Assembly: GCF_011040495.1 (NCBI RefSeq)
Contig: NZ_CP049037.1
Span: forward strand, 1-64,000
Length of the DNA stretch: 64,000 nucleotides
Direction: 5' to 3'
Origin: Pseudohalocynthiibacter aestuariivivens
Lineage (GTDB): Bacteria > Pseudomonadota > Alphaproteobacteria > Rhodobacterales > Rhodobacteraceae
A program made the translations under genes and the position numbers. The notes under the pieces were generated by a model. That model ran no database searches, was not told the origin of the DNA, and was given only the letters and a program-made list of their open reading frames with translations. Positions 9,535 through 18,136 of this stretch are shown here, one piece after another. Position 1 is the first letter of the stretch. Each line of letters opens with the position of its first letter.

Positions 9535-10839
9535 TCAGAACCCCAAACGGTCGCGCATAGCGTACCACGTCATCGCCATCACCAAGAGAGGGCTGCGCAG
9601 GCTTGATCCGCCGGGAAAGGCCGGGGCAGGGACGCGCGCCATCAGGTCGAACCCCGTCGCGTCGCCCTGAATGGCCTGTGCCAGCAGATACCCCGCATGG
9701 GTGGCATTGCCGACGCCGTGTCCGGAATAGCCTGAGGCGCTCAGGACGCCGGGTGCCAGCCGTGCGAAATAGGGCATACGTTTCATCGTGATGCCCAGTG
9801 TTCCGCCCCATGCATATTCCAGCGGCACATCTTTCAGATGCGGAAAAATCTCCAGCATCGGCTTACTGACCGTGGCGCGGATGTCACTGGGAAAACGATA
9901 GCCATAGCTCTCGCCGCCGCCGAACAGAAGCCGGTTGTCATGGCTGAGACGGAAATAGTTTACCACGAATTTGCTGTCCGCAACAGCCACATCACGGGTC
10001 AGTACGCGCGCGGCATCCTCACCCAGCGGTTGGGTCGCGACGATAAAGTTGTTGATGGGCATGACTCGCGCGGCGACCTTGCGGTTCAACCCACCAAGAT
10101 AGCCGTTGCAGGCAAGGACCACATGATCCGCCGCCACCTGCCCGTGATCTGTACGTACCAGCGTGCCGTGTTTCGTGTCGATGTCGTGTACTTTTGAATT
10201 CTCAAAGATGCGCACGCCTGCCGACTCTGCCGCGCGTGCCAGACCCAGCGCATATTGCAACGGGTGCAGATGCGCGGCACCCATGTCCAGCGCGCCGCCG
10301 TGATAGGCGGGCGAGGGGCAAAGGGTGTGCATCTGCTCGCGGGTCAGTTTTTCAATCTGGGTGTAGCCATAACGGTCCGCCAGATGATCTGCCTCGGCGT
10401 GTTCGTCGCGCATCTCGCTGGCAGAGAAACACGCATGCGCGACACCGGGCTTCAGATGGCAGTCGATCTTGTGCCGCTCGATCAGCGATTTCACCAGTGC
10501 TTTGGTGTCTTCGGCCATCTCCCACAGCTTGGTGGCGTCATCCTGTCCTACCAGCTTTTCCAGCCCGTGCTGGCCCATACGCTGCCCGCTGCCCAACTGT
10601 CCGCCATTACGCCCGGACGCGCCAAAGCCCGCGCGGTGCGCCTCCAGCAGCACCACGTCCATCCCGGCCTCGGCCAGATGCAGCGCCGCGGATAACCCCG
10701 TATAGCCCGCACCGATCACGCAGACATCGGCGCGCACCTCGCCCTTTAACGGGTTGCGCGCATCGATCCGATCGGATGTTGCGGCATACCAGCTGTCAGG
10801 ATAGGTGCCAGCCCGGTCATTGGCATAGAGCAGATCCAT
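9535..10839 (-). CDS. FAD-dependent oxidoreductase, gamma-glutamylputrescine oxidase type
   Basis: A 434-aa DAO-superfamily flavoprotein. The dinucleotide-binding motif VIGAGYTGLSAALHLAEAG (about residues 41-60) and ASGRNGGQLGSGQR (about residue 75) are typical of PuuB. PuuB oxidises gamma-glutamylated amines to aldehydes with O2. This is the last gene of the minus-strand amine cluster, 7 bases after the ligase gene. The substrate is inferred from context; gamma-glutamylputrescine is the leading candidate, other gamma-glutamylamides are possible. Confidence 0.88.
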   Translation of the reverse strand: MDLLYANDRAGTYPDSWYAATSDRIDARNPLKGEVRADVCVIGAGYTGLSAALHLAEAGMDVVLLEAHRAGFGASGRNGGQLGSGQRMGQHGLEKLVGQDDATKLWEMAEDTKALVKSLIERHKIDCHLKPGVAHACFSASEMRDEHAEADHLADRYGYTQIEKLTREQMHTLCPSPAYHGGALDMGAAHLHPLQYALGLARAAESAGVRIFENSKVHDIDTKHGTLVRTDHGQVAADHVVLACNGYLGGLNRKVAARVMPINNFIVATQPLGEDAARVLTRDVAVADSKFVVNYFRLSHDNRLLFGGGESYGYRFPSDIRATVSKPMLEIFPHLKDVPLEYAWGGTLGITMKRMPYFARLAPGVLSASGYSGHGVGNATHAGYLLAQAIQGDATGFDLMARVPAPAFPGGSSLRSPLLVMAMTWYAMRDRLGF

Positions 10840-10846
10840 GCGCAGA

Positions 10847-12205
10847 TCAGACGTTCAGCAGCAGATGTTCACGCTCCCAAGGCGAGATCACCTGAAGGAA
10901 TTCATCATACTCCGCGCGTTTGACGATGCCATAGACGCGCGCGAAATCCGGGCCGAGGACCTCGTGCAGGCGGGTTGCCTCCTCGAACATATCCAGCGCA
11001 TCGCCCAGAACGCGCGGAATGTCGCCCTCACCCTCGTAGGCGTCCCCACGGAATTCATCTGCAGGTTTGACCGCGTCCTCCAGCCCTAACAGGCCGCAGG
11101 CGAGGCTGGCGGCAATCGCCAGATAGGGGTTGCAATCCATACCCGCCAGCCGGTTTTCAACCCGCCGTGCGGCGGTCGAGGAAATCGGGATGCGAATGCC
11201 AGTGGTGCGGTTGTCGCGCGCCCATTCCAGATTGATCGGCGCCGCGTGATCCTTGACATACCGGCGATAGGAATTGACGTAGGGTGCCATCACCGCGGTC
11301 GCAGCAGGCATGTGGTTCTGCAATCCTGCGATGAAATGATAAAAGGCGTCGGTATCTTTGCCCTTGGCATCGACGAATATGTTCTTGCCGGTTTTCGCGT
11401 CCAGTACCGAATGGTGAATGTGCATCGCTGATCCCGGCTCGTCCGCAATCGGCTTGGCCATGAAAGTGGCAAAACAGTCATGCCGCAATGCCGCCTCGCG
11501 GATCAGCCGTTTGAAATAGAACACCTCATCCGCCAGCATCACCGGATCGCCGTGGTTCAGGTTGATCTCTAGCTGACCTGCGCCACCCTCTTGCGTGATT
11601 CCGTCGATCTCGAATCCCTGCGCTTCGGCGAAATCATAAATATCGTCGATCACCGGGCCGAACTCGTCCACGGCGGTCATCGAATAGGCCTGCCGCGCGG
11701 CGGCGGGGCGGCCGGATCGGCCAATCATCGGCTCGATTTCCTTGGCCGGGTCGATGTTGCGCGCGACCAGATAGAACTCCATCTCGGGCGCAACCACCGG
11801 CGTCAGCCCGCGCTCGGCATATAGTGCGACAACACGTTTCAGCACGTTGCGCGGCGAACAGCCCACCGGATCGCCATCGCCGTCATAGGCGTCGTGAATG
11901 ACCTGAATGGTCCAGTCGCCTGTCCACGGTGCGGCGGTCGCTGTGTCCATGTCCGGCTTCAGGATCATGTCCTGTTCGATGAACCCATCATCGCCGGCGG
12001 CCTCGCCCCAATCGCCGGTGATGGTCTGGAAAAAGATCGAGTCGGGCAGGTGGAAATGCTTCTGCTTGGCAAACTTGCTGGCTGGCACGGCCTTGCCGCG
12101 CGCAATACCGGGCAGGTCAGAGATGATGCATTCGACTTCGTCCAGCCTGCGCCCCTCAAGATAGGCGCGCGCCGCTTCGGGGAATTTCTGGGTCCAGTCG
12201 GCCAT
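10847..12205 (-). CDS. Glutamine synthetase family, gamma-glutamylputrescine synthetase type
   Basis: A 452-aa GS-fold ligase with the beta-grasp N-domain (SDLPGIARGKAVPASKF) and the catalytic signature ATFMAKPIADEPGSAMHIHHS. It lacks the adenylylation-loop Tyr context of true GlnA, so it is a PuuA/GlnA3-like enzyme joining glutamate to an amine with ATP. Its ATG overlaps the TAA of the upstream amidotransferase (TAATG). Cluster membership with a PuuB-type oxidase supports a polyamine or amine role; the substrate is inferred. Confidence 0.88.
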   Translation of the reverse strand: MADWTQKFPEAARAYLEGRRLDEVECIISDLPGIARGKAVPASKFAKQKHFHLPDSIFFQTITGDWGEAAGDDGFIEQDMILKPDMDTATAAPWTGDWTIQVIHDAYDGDGDPVGCSPRNVLKRVVALYAERGLTPVVAPEMEFYLVARNIDPAKEIEPMIGRSGRPAAARQAYSMTAVDEFGPVIDDIYDFAEAQGFEIDGITQEGGAGQLEINLNHGDPVMLADEVFYFKRLIREAALRHDCFATFMAKPIADEPGSAMHIHHSVLDAKTGKNIFVDAKGKDTDAFYHFIAGLQNHMPAATAVMAPYVNSYRRYVKDHAAPINLEWARDNRTTGIRIPISSTAARRVENRLAGMDCNPYLAIAASLACGLLGLEDAVKPADEFRGDAYEGEGDIPRVLGDALDMFEEATRLHEVLGPDFARVYGIVKRAEYDEFLQVISPWEREHLLLNV

Positions 12206-12882
12206 TATGCACCTCGTTTGAGAAAGGCCGCCATGCGGTCGGCCATGATCTGATTATCCGTGGGGCTGTCCAGATGTGCCAGCGCGTTATCGAGCAGCGA
12301 ATCAGGTACCAGCCCGCGCCCGCGCGAGTGGATCAGACGGCCGACGAAATCGGCGGTATGCTCGGGATGCGGCTGCACGGTATAGATGCGGTCACCATAT
12401 AGCAGCGCGGCGTTGCGGCAGAAATCATTTTGCCCGATCACCTCTGCCCCGTCAGGTAGCTCTGTCACCTGATCCTGATGCCACGCATTCAGCTGCATCT
12501 GACGGCCTTCGATTTCGTAATAGGTGCGCCCGACCGACCAGCCTTTGTCGAATTTCTCGACCTTGCCACCCATGGCTTGCGCAATGATCTGATGACCAAA
12601 ACAGACGCCCACCATCGGGCGGCCATCGGCATAGACGTCGCGAATGAACTGCTCCAGCGGGGCGATCCACGGATGGTCCTCGTAGGCGCCATGCTTGGAT
12701 CCCGTAATCAGCCAGCCATCGGCGGCCTCGGGTCCGTCGGGGAACACCCCGTCGACCACCGCATAGCTGTCATAGGTAAACCCATGCCCATCCAGCAAAT
12801 CTTCGAACATGGTGTCATAGTCGCCCATGACGGCTTTGATATCTTCGGGGGCGTGCCCGGTCAGCAGAATGCCAATCTTCAT
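12205..12882 (-). CDS. Class I glutamine amidotransferase (GMP-synthase-like)
   Basis: A 225-aa stand-alone GATase1 domain with the nucleophile elbow GVCFGHQ (Cys94) and the catalytic pair in QPHPEH (His172, Glu174). There is no synthetase partner domain. In this cluster it could hydrolyse a gamma-glutamyl amide, the job PuuD does in E. coli, though it belongs to a different GATase subgroup. The start chosen gives MKIGILLTGH; an upstream ATG at 12903 has no ribosome site. Confidence 0.85.
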   Translation of the reverse strand: MKIGILLTGHAPEDIKAVMGDYDTMFEDLLDGHGFTYDSYAVVDGVFPDGPEAADGWLITGSKHGAYEDHPWIAPLEQFIRDVYADGRPMVGVCFGHQIIAQAMGGKVEKFDKGWSVGRTYYEIEGRQMQLNAWHQDQVTELPDGAEVIGQNDFCRNAALLYGDRIYTVQPHPEHTADFVGRLIHSRGRGLVPDSLLDNALAHLDSPTDNQIMADRMAAFLKRGA

Positions 12883-12983
12883 CGCGCGGTTCCATTCCGG
12901 CATGGTAATTTGATCAAATTTCAAGCTAGCCGAGCCAAGTGAAGCCAGCAAGCCGAATTTTAGCATGGATCAGGCGCGTCGTG

Positions 12984-14300
12984 TCAGACCTTTTCGAGGT
13001 AGGTCTTCCAATGCTGATCTTCGGGCAGTTCGGACATGATCTCGATCTCCTGCCGTTTGGTCAGCACCAGATTGCGCACCATCTTGGGCTCGAAAATACG
13101 TGCGATCAGCGGATCGCTTTCAAACAGATCCACCGCCGTCCGCCAATCCTCTGCCAGTTGCGGCAGGTCCTGACCGTAGGCATTGCCGGATATGGGCGTG
13201 CCGGGATCCATGTCGTCCTCGATCCCGATCAGGGCCGCACCGAGGATCGCGGCAAAGCTGAGATAGGGATTGATATCGCCACCCGCGACCCGGTGTTCGA
13301 TCCGGCGCGCGGCGGGCGACCCACCGGGGACGCGCACGGCAGCGGTGCGGTTCTCATAGGCCCAGCAGATCGCAGTAGGGGCATGGGCATCGGGCACCAG
13401 CCGGGCATAGCTGTTGGCATGCGGCGCAAAGACGAGGGTGGATCCGCGCATCGCCGCCACGCAGCCGCCGATCGCGGCGCGCAGCATATCGGTGCCCTTG
13501 GGGCCACCATCGTCAAAGATGTTGTTGCCGTCGGCGTCGAGTACGGAAAAATGCATGTGCATGCCATTGCCGGAATCCTGCACAAACGGCTTGGCCATAA
13601 AGGTCGCAGCACAGCCGAACTTGCGCGCAAGGCCACGGATCAGCGCTTTGAACAGCCATGTGTCGTCGGCGGCATGCAGCGCCTGCTGGTGGTTCAGCGT
13701 AATCTCGAACTGGCCGACGCCCGCCTCGCTGGTGGCGGTCTGGGCGTCGATGTCCATCGCCGCACAGGATTCGTAGAGCGCCGACAGGAATGGGTCGAAC
13801 GCGTCCATCTCGCTCAGCGACAGGATTTCCGAGCCGTCAATGCGCCGCCCGCTGCGTGGATCGCGGACCGACTTCAGCACCTTGCCACTGTCGTCAACCA
13901 GTGTGAATTCCAGCTCGGTCGAGGCGATCACCTGCCAGCCACGCTCCTGATAGCGGTCCAGCACGCTGCGCAACGCGTGCCGCGCGTCGCCGTAGAACGG
14001 CGTGCCGTCCTCGAAATACATCTGCATCGGCACCAGCGGCTGAGAGCCATCCAGCCACGGCAGGGGCACGGCCCCGCGCGATGTGGGCAGCAGGATACCA
14101 TCGGCATCGCCAGTCTCGAATATCAGCGGACTGCCGTCGATATCGGCCCCCTTGATATCGACGTTGAGCGCCGATAGCGGCATGCGCACGGTCCCGCTTT
14201 CGAGTTTCTCAAAATACGATGCCGGTACACGCTTGCCGCGCATCTGACCATTCAGATCACAGGCCGCGACGCGAAACGTAGCGAAATTTTCCAGTTGCAT
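12984..14300 (-). CDS. Second glutamine synthetase family ligase
   Basis: A 438-aa GS-fold protein with the CDLNGQMRGKRVPASYF beta-grasp segment and the signature ATFMAKPFVQDSGNGMHMHFS. It is a diverged paralogue of the other ligase in the cluster and is also of the PuuA/GlnA3 type rather than a housekeeping GlnA. A ribosome site AGAGGA precedes the ATG. Two ligases may have different amine specificities or form mixed dodecamers; neither can be decided here. Confidence 0.87.
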   Translation of the reverse strand: MQLENFATFRVAACDLNGQMRGKRVPASYFEKLESGTVRMPLSALNVDIKGADIDGSPLIFETGDADGILLPTSRGAVPLPWLDGSQPLVPMQMYFEDGTPFYGDARHALRSVLDRYQERGWQVIASTELEFTLVDDSGKVLKSVRDPRSGRRIDGSEILSLSEMDAFDPFLSALYESCAAMDIDAQTATSEAGVGQFEITLNHQQALHAADDTWLFKALIRGLARKFGCAATFMAKPFVQDSGNGMHMHFSVLDADGNNIFDDGGPKGTDMLRAAIGGCVAAMRGSTLVFAPHANSYARLVPDAHAPTAICWAYENRTAAVRVPGGSPAARRIEHRVAGGDINPYLSFAAILGAALIGIEDDMDPGTPISGNAYGQDLPQLAEDWRTAVDLFESDPLIARIFEPKMVRNLVLTKRQEIEIMSELPEDQHWKTYLEKV

Positions 14301-14331
14301 AATGGTATCCTCTGCGGGTTGGCAGATAGAT

Positions 14332-15138
14332 TTACCGAATAAGGTTCGGACGCAACCGCAATTTTCGCCGTGCTTCCTGTGGCAGGTGCCGGTTCAGATG
14401 CCGGTTGATCAGGCCAAAGATACTGATCACACACAAGGTCAGCAGGATGAAATAGCCAGCCAAGATGGGGTAGGGCACAAACGGGTTAAACGTCTTGTCC
14501 GCGAAATAATTGGCATAATACAGCGCATCGCCGCGCTGCTGCCACGCCGGGAATCCGCTGAAAAATACCAGCGTCGTGGCATGGAACAGGAAAATCGCCT
14601 CGTTCGTGTAGGCAGGCCATGCAAGGCGCAGCATCGTGGGCCACACGATCCGTTTGAACCGTGGCCAGCCAGAGAACCCGTAAGCATCCGCCGCCTCGAC
14701 ATCGCCCTTGGGGATCGACCGTAGCGCACCATAGAAAATTTCGCCCGAATAGGCGGCGGTATTCAAAAACAGAACGATCAGCGCCCCCAGCCACGCGGCG
14801 GTGAACGCGTCAAAGATCGGGCTGACCTTCTTGAGGCTGAGAAACAGGAAATAGGCAAAGAAGAACTGGATAAAGAGCGGCGAGCCGCGAAACACAAAGA
14901 TGAACCATTCCGACGATTTGCGCGCCAGCAGGTTCCGCGACCCCTTGCCGACCGCAACAGCCGTGGCAAGAAAGAAACCGCTGAGCAGCGCCACAACACC
15001 GAAATAGACGTTCCACAACATGCCGGACCCGATCAGAACCAGCTGGTCGCAAAGCGTGAAGTTATCACGCGGCAACAACCGCTCACCAATCCCGAGACTG
15101 CGCAGCCCATAATCCTGTATGACATCCCAGCACAGCAT
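14332..15138 (-). CDS. Polar amino acid/amine ABC transporter permease (HisM type)
   Basis: A 268-aa inner-membrane permease with about five helices and the EAA loop EAADAYGFSGWPRFKRIVWP typical of His/Glu/Arg-type systems. Its ATG directly follows the TAA of the preceding permease gene (TAAATG), so the two are coupled and probably form a heterodimer. The cargo is probably a cationic amine, by context. Confidence 0.9.
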   Translation of the reverse strand: MLCWDVIQDYGLRSLGIGERLLPRDNFTLCDQLVLIGSGMLWNVYFGVVALLSGFFLATAVAVGKGSRNLLARKSSEWFIFVFRGSPLFIQFFFAYFLFLSLKKVSPIFDAFTAAWLGALIVLFLNTAAYSGEIFYGALRSIPKGDVEAADAYGFSGWPRFKRIVWPTMLRLAWPAYTNEAIFLFHATTLVFFSGFPAWQQRGDALYYANYFADKTFNPFVPYPILAGYFILLTLCVISIFGLINRHLNRHLPQEARRKLRLRPNLIR

Positions 15139-16023
15139 TTACGTCGCCGCCTTTCTCTGGGCTTCGCCGCCCGTCGTGGCCTGCCCGTGGGTCAGGCGGG
15201 TCATCACCCGGTCCAGAAACACTTCGGACACTTTGGTAAAGCCCAGATAGAAAACCAGCAGCGCAAAGAAGTACCACATCCGCCAGTCGCCATGCGGATA
15301 GTCGGTAAAGCGCGGATTGGCCGTACCGCCCAATTCGCGCGCCCAATAAACGATATCCTCGACCCCCAGCAGGAACAGCAGCGGCGTTGCCTTGATCAGC
15401 ACCATCCACAGGTTGCTGAGGCCGGGCAGGGCATAGACCCACATCTGCGGTACCAGAATGCGCCGAAACGTCTGACGCCGTGTCATGCCGTAGGCCTCTG
15501 CCGTCTCCAATTGGCCACGGGGCACAGCCCGCATCGCGCCAAAGAGGACATTGGCGGCAAACGCACCAAAAACGATGGCAAAGGTCAGCACGGCGACAAA
15601 GAAACCGTAGACTTCGTGCATCCATTGCGGGGCGGTGGACAGTGGCAGCTTGGCCGCCGCGCAAACGACGAAATCATTGCCCTGCCGGACTGGCTCGGCC
15701 CAGTCCGGGCACAGGATCTGATGCCGCGTCCATTCGAACATCTGATCCAGCGCGATCACGAAGAACAGGAAAAACGCGATGTCGGGCACGCCGCGCACCA
15801 GCGCGATATAGGCCTTGCCCAGCCAACTGATCGGCAAAATCCGCGACCGGGCCGCCATCGCGCCCCCAAACCCGAACGCCAGTGCCGTGGGGGCCGTGAT
15901 CCCCAACAGCAGCAGCACCGTGCCAAAGCTCATGTAGAGCAGCATATGCTTGCCCGTGGTCAGGTAACACGCCAACCACTGAAGCGAGCCGAGTGTTTCA
16001 GGGTCTGTGCAGAATGAGAACAC
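15139..16023 (-). CDS. Polar amino acid/amine ABC transporter permease (HisQ type)
   Basis: A 294-aa permease of the HisMQ family with the EAA motif TAEAYGMTRRQTFRRILVP. It is longer than usual because of an insertion at about residues 100-150 (between the early helices) that contains three cysteines. Its ATG immediately follows the stop of the small CxxC protein gene. It forms the membrane channel with the second permease. Confidence 0.9.
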   Translation of the reverse strand: MFSFCTDPETLGSLQWLACYLTTGKHMLLYMSFGTVLLLLGITAPTALAFGFGGAMAARSRILPISWLGKAYIALVRGVPDIAFFLFFVIALDQMFEWTRHQILCPDWAEPVRQGNDFVVCAAAKLPLSTAPQWMHEVYGFFVAVLTFAIVFGAFAANVLFGAMRAVPRGQLETAEAYGMTRRQTFRRILVPQMWVYALPGLSNLWMVLIKATPLLFLLGVEDIVYWARELGGTANPRFTDYPHGDWRMWYFFALLVFYLGFTKVSEVFLDRVMTRLTHGQATTGGEAQRKAAT

Positions 16024-16395
16024 TTAATGCTTCCTCGACGGCGCAGGCTGGTCGTCCTTCAGCCAGCGGGGCTGGCCATTTGGCCGATCATACTGCAACC
16101 GGGGATGAAATTGTAGGATACCGATCTGATCTGCGACGTTCCGCATTTGTGCAATATCGGCGTCATTTCGCACCGGAACGTAGGTCAGATAGGTCGGATC
16201 ATTCCCGTTTTCCCAGTCTATTTCTTCATGGTAATCAAAGATATACCTCTGGCCACATTCACGGCACCGCACCAGTGCGCGCATGTCGTGGCTGCTGTCG
16301 CGAAATGTCTCTATATTCTCGAACACTTCGCCATGACCCTTGTCGGCCAAAATCGTTGGCTCGGACCACAATCTGCATTGAATCGGATCAAACAT
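16024..16395 (-). CDS. Unknown small protein with one CxxC motif, coupled to permease
   Basis: A protein of about 123 aa, not recognised. It has a single CRECG motif near residue 45 in a context like half of a zinc ribbon (RALVRCRECGQRYIFDYHEE), a central acidic tract and a basic Pro-rich tail. The start could be ATG 16395 or TTG 16410; neither has a clear ribosome site. The stop codon abuts the permease ATG with no gap, so it is co-translated with the transporter. It is cytosolic by appearance. Confidence 0.65.
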   Translation of the reverse strand: MFDPIQCRLWSEPTILADKGHGEVFENIETFRDSSHDMRALVRCRECGQRYIFDYHEEIDWENGNDPTYLTYVPVRNDADIAQMRNVADQIGILQFHPRLQYDRPNGQPRWLKDDQPAPSRKH

Positions 16396-16440
16396 CAGCC
16401 GCGCCCGCAACGTTTGGTGAAAAGAAAATCGAATGTCGTT

Positions 16441-16478
16441 GAAAAAGAAAAAGAGGGGGGGCGTGATGCCCCCCTCTT
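16441..16478 (-). terminator. Rho-independent terminator after the binding-protein gene
   Basis: On the minus strand, just after the stop of the substrate-binding protein gene, a G/C-rich hairpin (AAGAGGGGGGC / GCCCCCCCTCTT, 5-base loop) is followed by a T-tract interrupted by one C. This is a textbook intrinsic terminator. It separates the ATPase and binding-protein genes from the permease and ligase genes, so the downstream part needs readthrough or its own promoter. Confidence 0.9.
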
Positions 16479-16485
16479 GCGTGTT

Positions 16486-17205
16486 TTATTCAAAGGTCGA
16501 GGACACTTCCCACTTCGTGATCATGGTGTTGAGCGTGCCATCATCCTTCATCGACTGGATCGCCGCGTCGAATTTCTCGCGCAGGTCGCCATCGGATTCG
16601 CGCAGGCCCATGCCGACACCACCGCCCAGCGGCACATCCTCGCCCACGAACATCAGGTCCGCATCTTCTGCGGCGATGGGCGCGAGGTAGGATTTATCGG
16701 CAAGAACCGCATCCGCTTCGCCGTTTTTCACGGCAGCGACGGTTTCCTCGGGCGTGGCGAATTCGACCAGCGTTGCGCCGCTCTCGGCGACATAACCGGC
16801 CTGGATTGTGCCGGTTTGCGCCGCGATGACGCCGGTGGACAGATCAATGCCTTCACTCATGCCCAGATAGGCCGACGGGTCTGGCGGTGTGTAGTTCTGG
16901 GTAAAGTCGATGACTTCATCGCGCTCGTCGGTGATCGACATGCCCGCGATGATCGCGTCGTAGTTGCCCGAAACGAGGTTGGGGATGATGCTGTCCCATT
17001 CGTTCGTAACCCACTCGCAGGTCAACTCTGCGCGCTTGCACAGCTCATCGCCCAGCTCGCGCTCGAACCCGTCGACATCGCCGGCATCATTGATGAAGTT
17101 CCATGGCGCATAGGCGCCTTCGGTGCCCAGACGGACAGTATCCGCCGACAGGGCCATGCCCGCTGACAGCGCCAGCGCAGCGGTAGAAAGGATAAGCTTT
17201 TTCAT
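16486..17205 (-). CDS. Amino acid/amine ABC transporter substrate-binding protein
   Basis: A 239-aa SBP_bac_3 protein. It has a signal peptide (MKKLILSTAALALSAGMALSA), then VRLGTEGAYAPWNFIN, the family's ligand-contacting start, and DAIIAGMSITDERDEVIDFT in the hinge region. It is a soluble periplasmic receptor for a polar amino acid or amine. Ribosome site GGGAG. Downstream lies the strong terminator, which would give this gene higher transcript levels than the permeases. Confidence 0.92.
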   Translation of the reverse strand: MKKLILSTAALALSAGMALSADTVRLGTEGAYAPWNFINDAGDVDGFERELGDELCKRAELTCEWVTNEWDSIIPNLVSGNYDAIIAGMSITDERDEVIDFTQNYTPPDPSAYLGMSEGIDLSTGVIAAQTGTIQAGYVAESGATLVEFATPEETVAAVKNGEADAVLADKSYLAPIAAEDADLMFVGEDVPLGGGVGMGLRESDGDLREKFDAAIQSMKDDGTLNTMITKWEVSSTFE

Positions 17206-17244
17206 TTTTTTCTCCCTTGGTAGTGATTGTTGTATGGTTGCAGG

Positions 17245-18021
17245 TCAGTCGGCCATCGTCGAGCTTAGAAACTGTCGCAGCCGGTCTGATTTCGGAGCGC
17301 CAAAGAGGTCCTTTGGGGCACCTTGTTCTTCGATCAGGCCTTGATGCAGAAATACGGTGTGATCCGATACATCTGCGGCCATCTTCATGTCATGGGTCAC
17401 GATCATCATGGTCCGGCCTTCGGCGGCCAGATCCTTGATAACCCGGACCACTTCCTGTTCCAATTCCGGATCCAGTGCCGACGTCGGCTCGTCAAAGAGC
17501 AGGGCTTCGGGCTCCATTGCCAATGCCCGTGCAATCGCCGCGCGTTGCTGCTGTCCGCCCGACAGTTGGGCAGGGTAGACGTCACATTTGTCGCCAATGC
17601 CGACCTTGTCCAGATATTTGCGCGCCGCTGACTCGACCTCGGCGCGGTCGCGCCCCAGCACCGTCACCGGTGCCTCCATCACGTTTTGCAGGATGGTGAG
17701 GTGCGCCCAAAGGTTGAACTGCTGGAACACCATACTGAGATTGGTGCGGATGCGCAAAACCTGCTTGGCGTCGGCGGGGTGGCGGTTCAGGCCGGTGCCG
17801 CGCCATTTGACCGGCTCGCCCTTGAAAACGATATCACCTTGCTGACTGTCCTCCAGCAGATTGGCGCAGCGCAGAATGGTGGATTTGCCCGACCCGGATG
17901 ATCCGATCAATGACACCACATCGCCACGATGGGCGGTAAGATCCACGCCCTTGATCACTTCCAGAGCGCCATAGGCCTTGTGCAGATTCGTGATTTCGAT
18001 AACGGGTGTGGCGTCGGTCAA
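17245..18021 (-). CDS. Polar amino acid/amine ABC transporter ATP-binding protein
   Basis: A 258-aa HisP/GlnQ-type ATPase with Walker A GSSGSGKST (about residue 36), signature [15 protein letters not shown], Walker B ALLFDEPTSALD and H-loop THD. The start is TTG 18021, supported by GGAGA five bases upstream. It is the first gene of the amine cluster on the minus strand and energises the two permeases downstream. Confidence 0.92.
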   Translation of the reverse strand: MTDATPVIEITNLHKAYGALEVIKGVDLTAHRGDVVSLIGSSGSGKSTILRCANLLEDSQQGDIVFKGEPVKWRGTGLNRHPADAKQVLRIRTNLSMVFQQFNLWAHLTILQNVMEAPVTVLGRDRAEVESAARKYLDKVGIGDKCDVYPAQLSGGQQQRAAIARALAMEPEALLFDEPTSALDPELEQEVVRVIKDLAAEGRTMMIVTHDMKMAADVSDHTVFLHQGLIEEQGAPKDLFGAPKSDRLRQFLSSTMAD

Positions 18022-18112
18022 GGTTTCTCCCAGCCGTCTTGGCGCGGCGTCAGGATGACAATAGGGCGGAAAAAATGGCGCAATGCAACTTGCAATACGC
18101 CACAGGTCGGCG

Positions 18113-18128
18113 CAATTCGTCCGAATTG
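18113..18128. promoter_or_regulatory. Palindrome upstream of the amine-transport cluster, candidate operator
   Basis: CAATTCG, two bases, CGAATTG: a 7-base perfect inverted repeat about 92-107 bases upstream of the TTG start of the transporter ATPase gene. It also lies directly behind the stop of the PhnD-like gene. Symmetry and position fit a dimeric repressor site, but no regulator gene is adjacent and no second copy was noticed. Confidence 0.3.
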
Positions 18129-18136
18129 ACGCAAGG

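Noticed and set aside
18056..18110. Possible sigma-54 promoter (TGGC...TTGC) before the amine cluster
   Set aside because: The GG and GC doublets are not separated by 10 bases in any register I could find.
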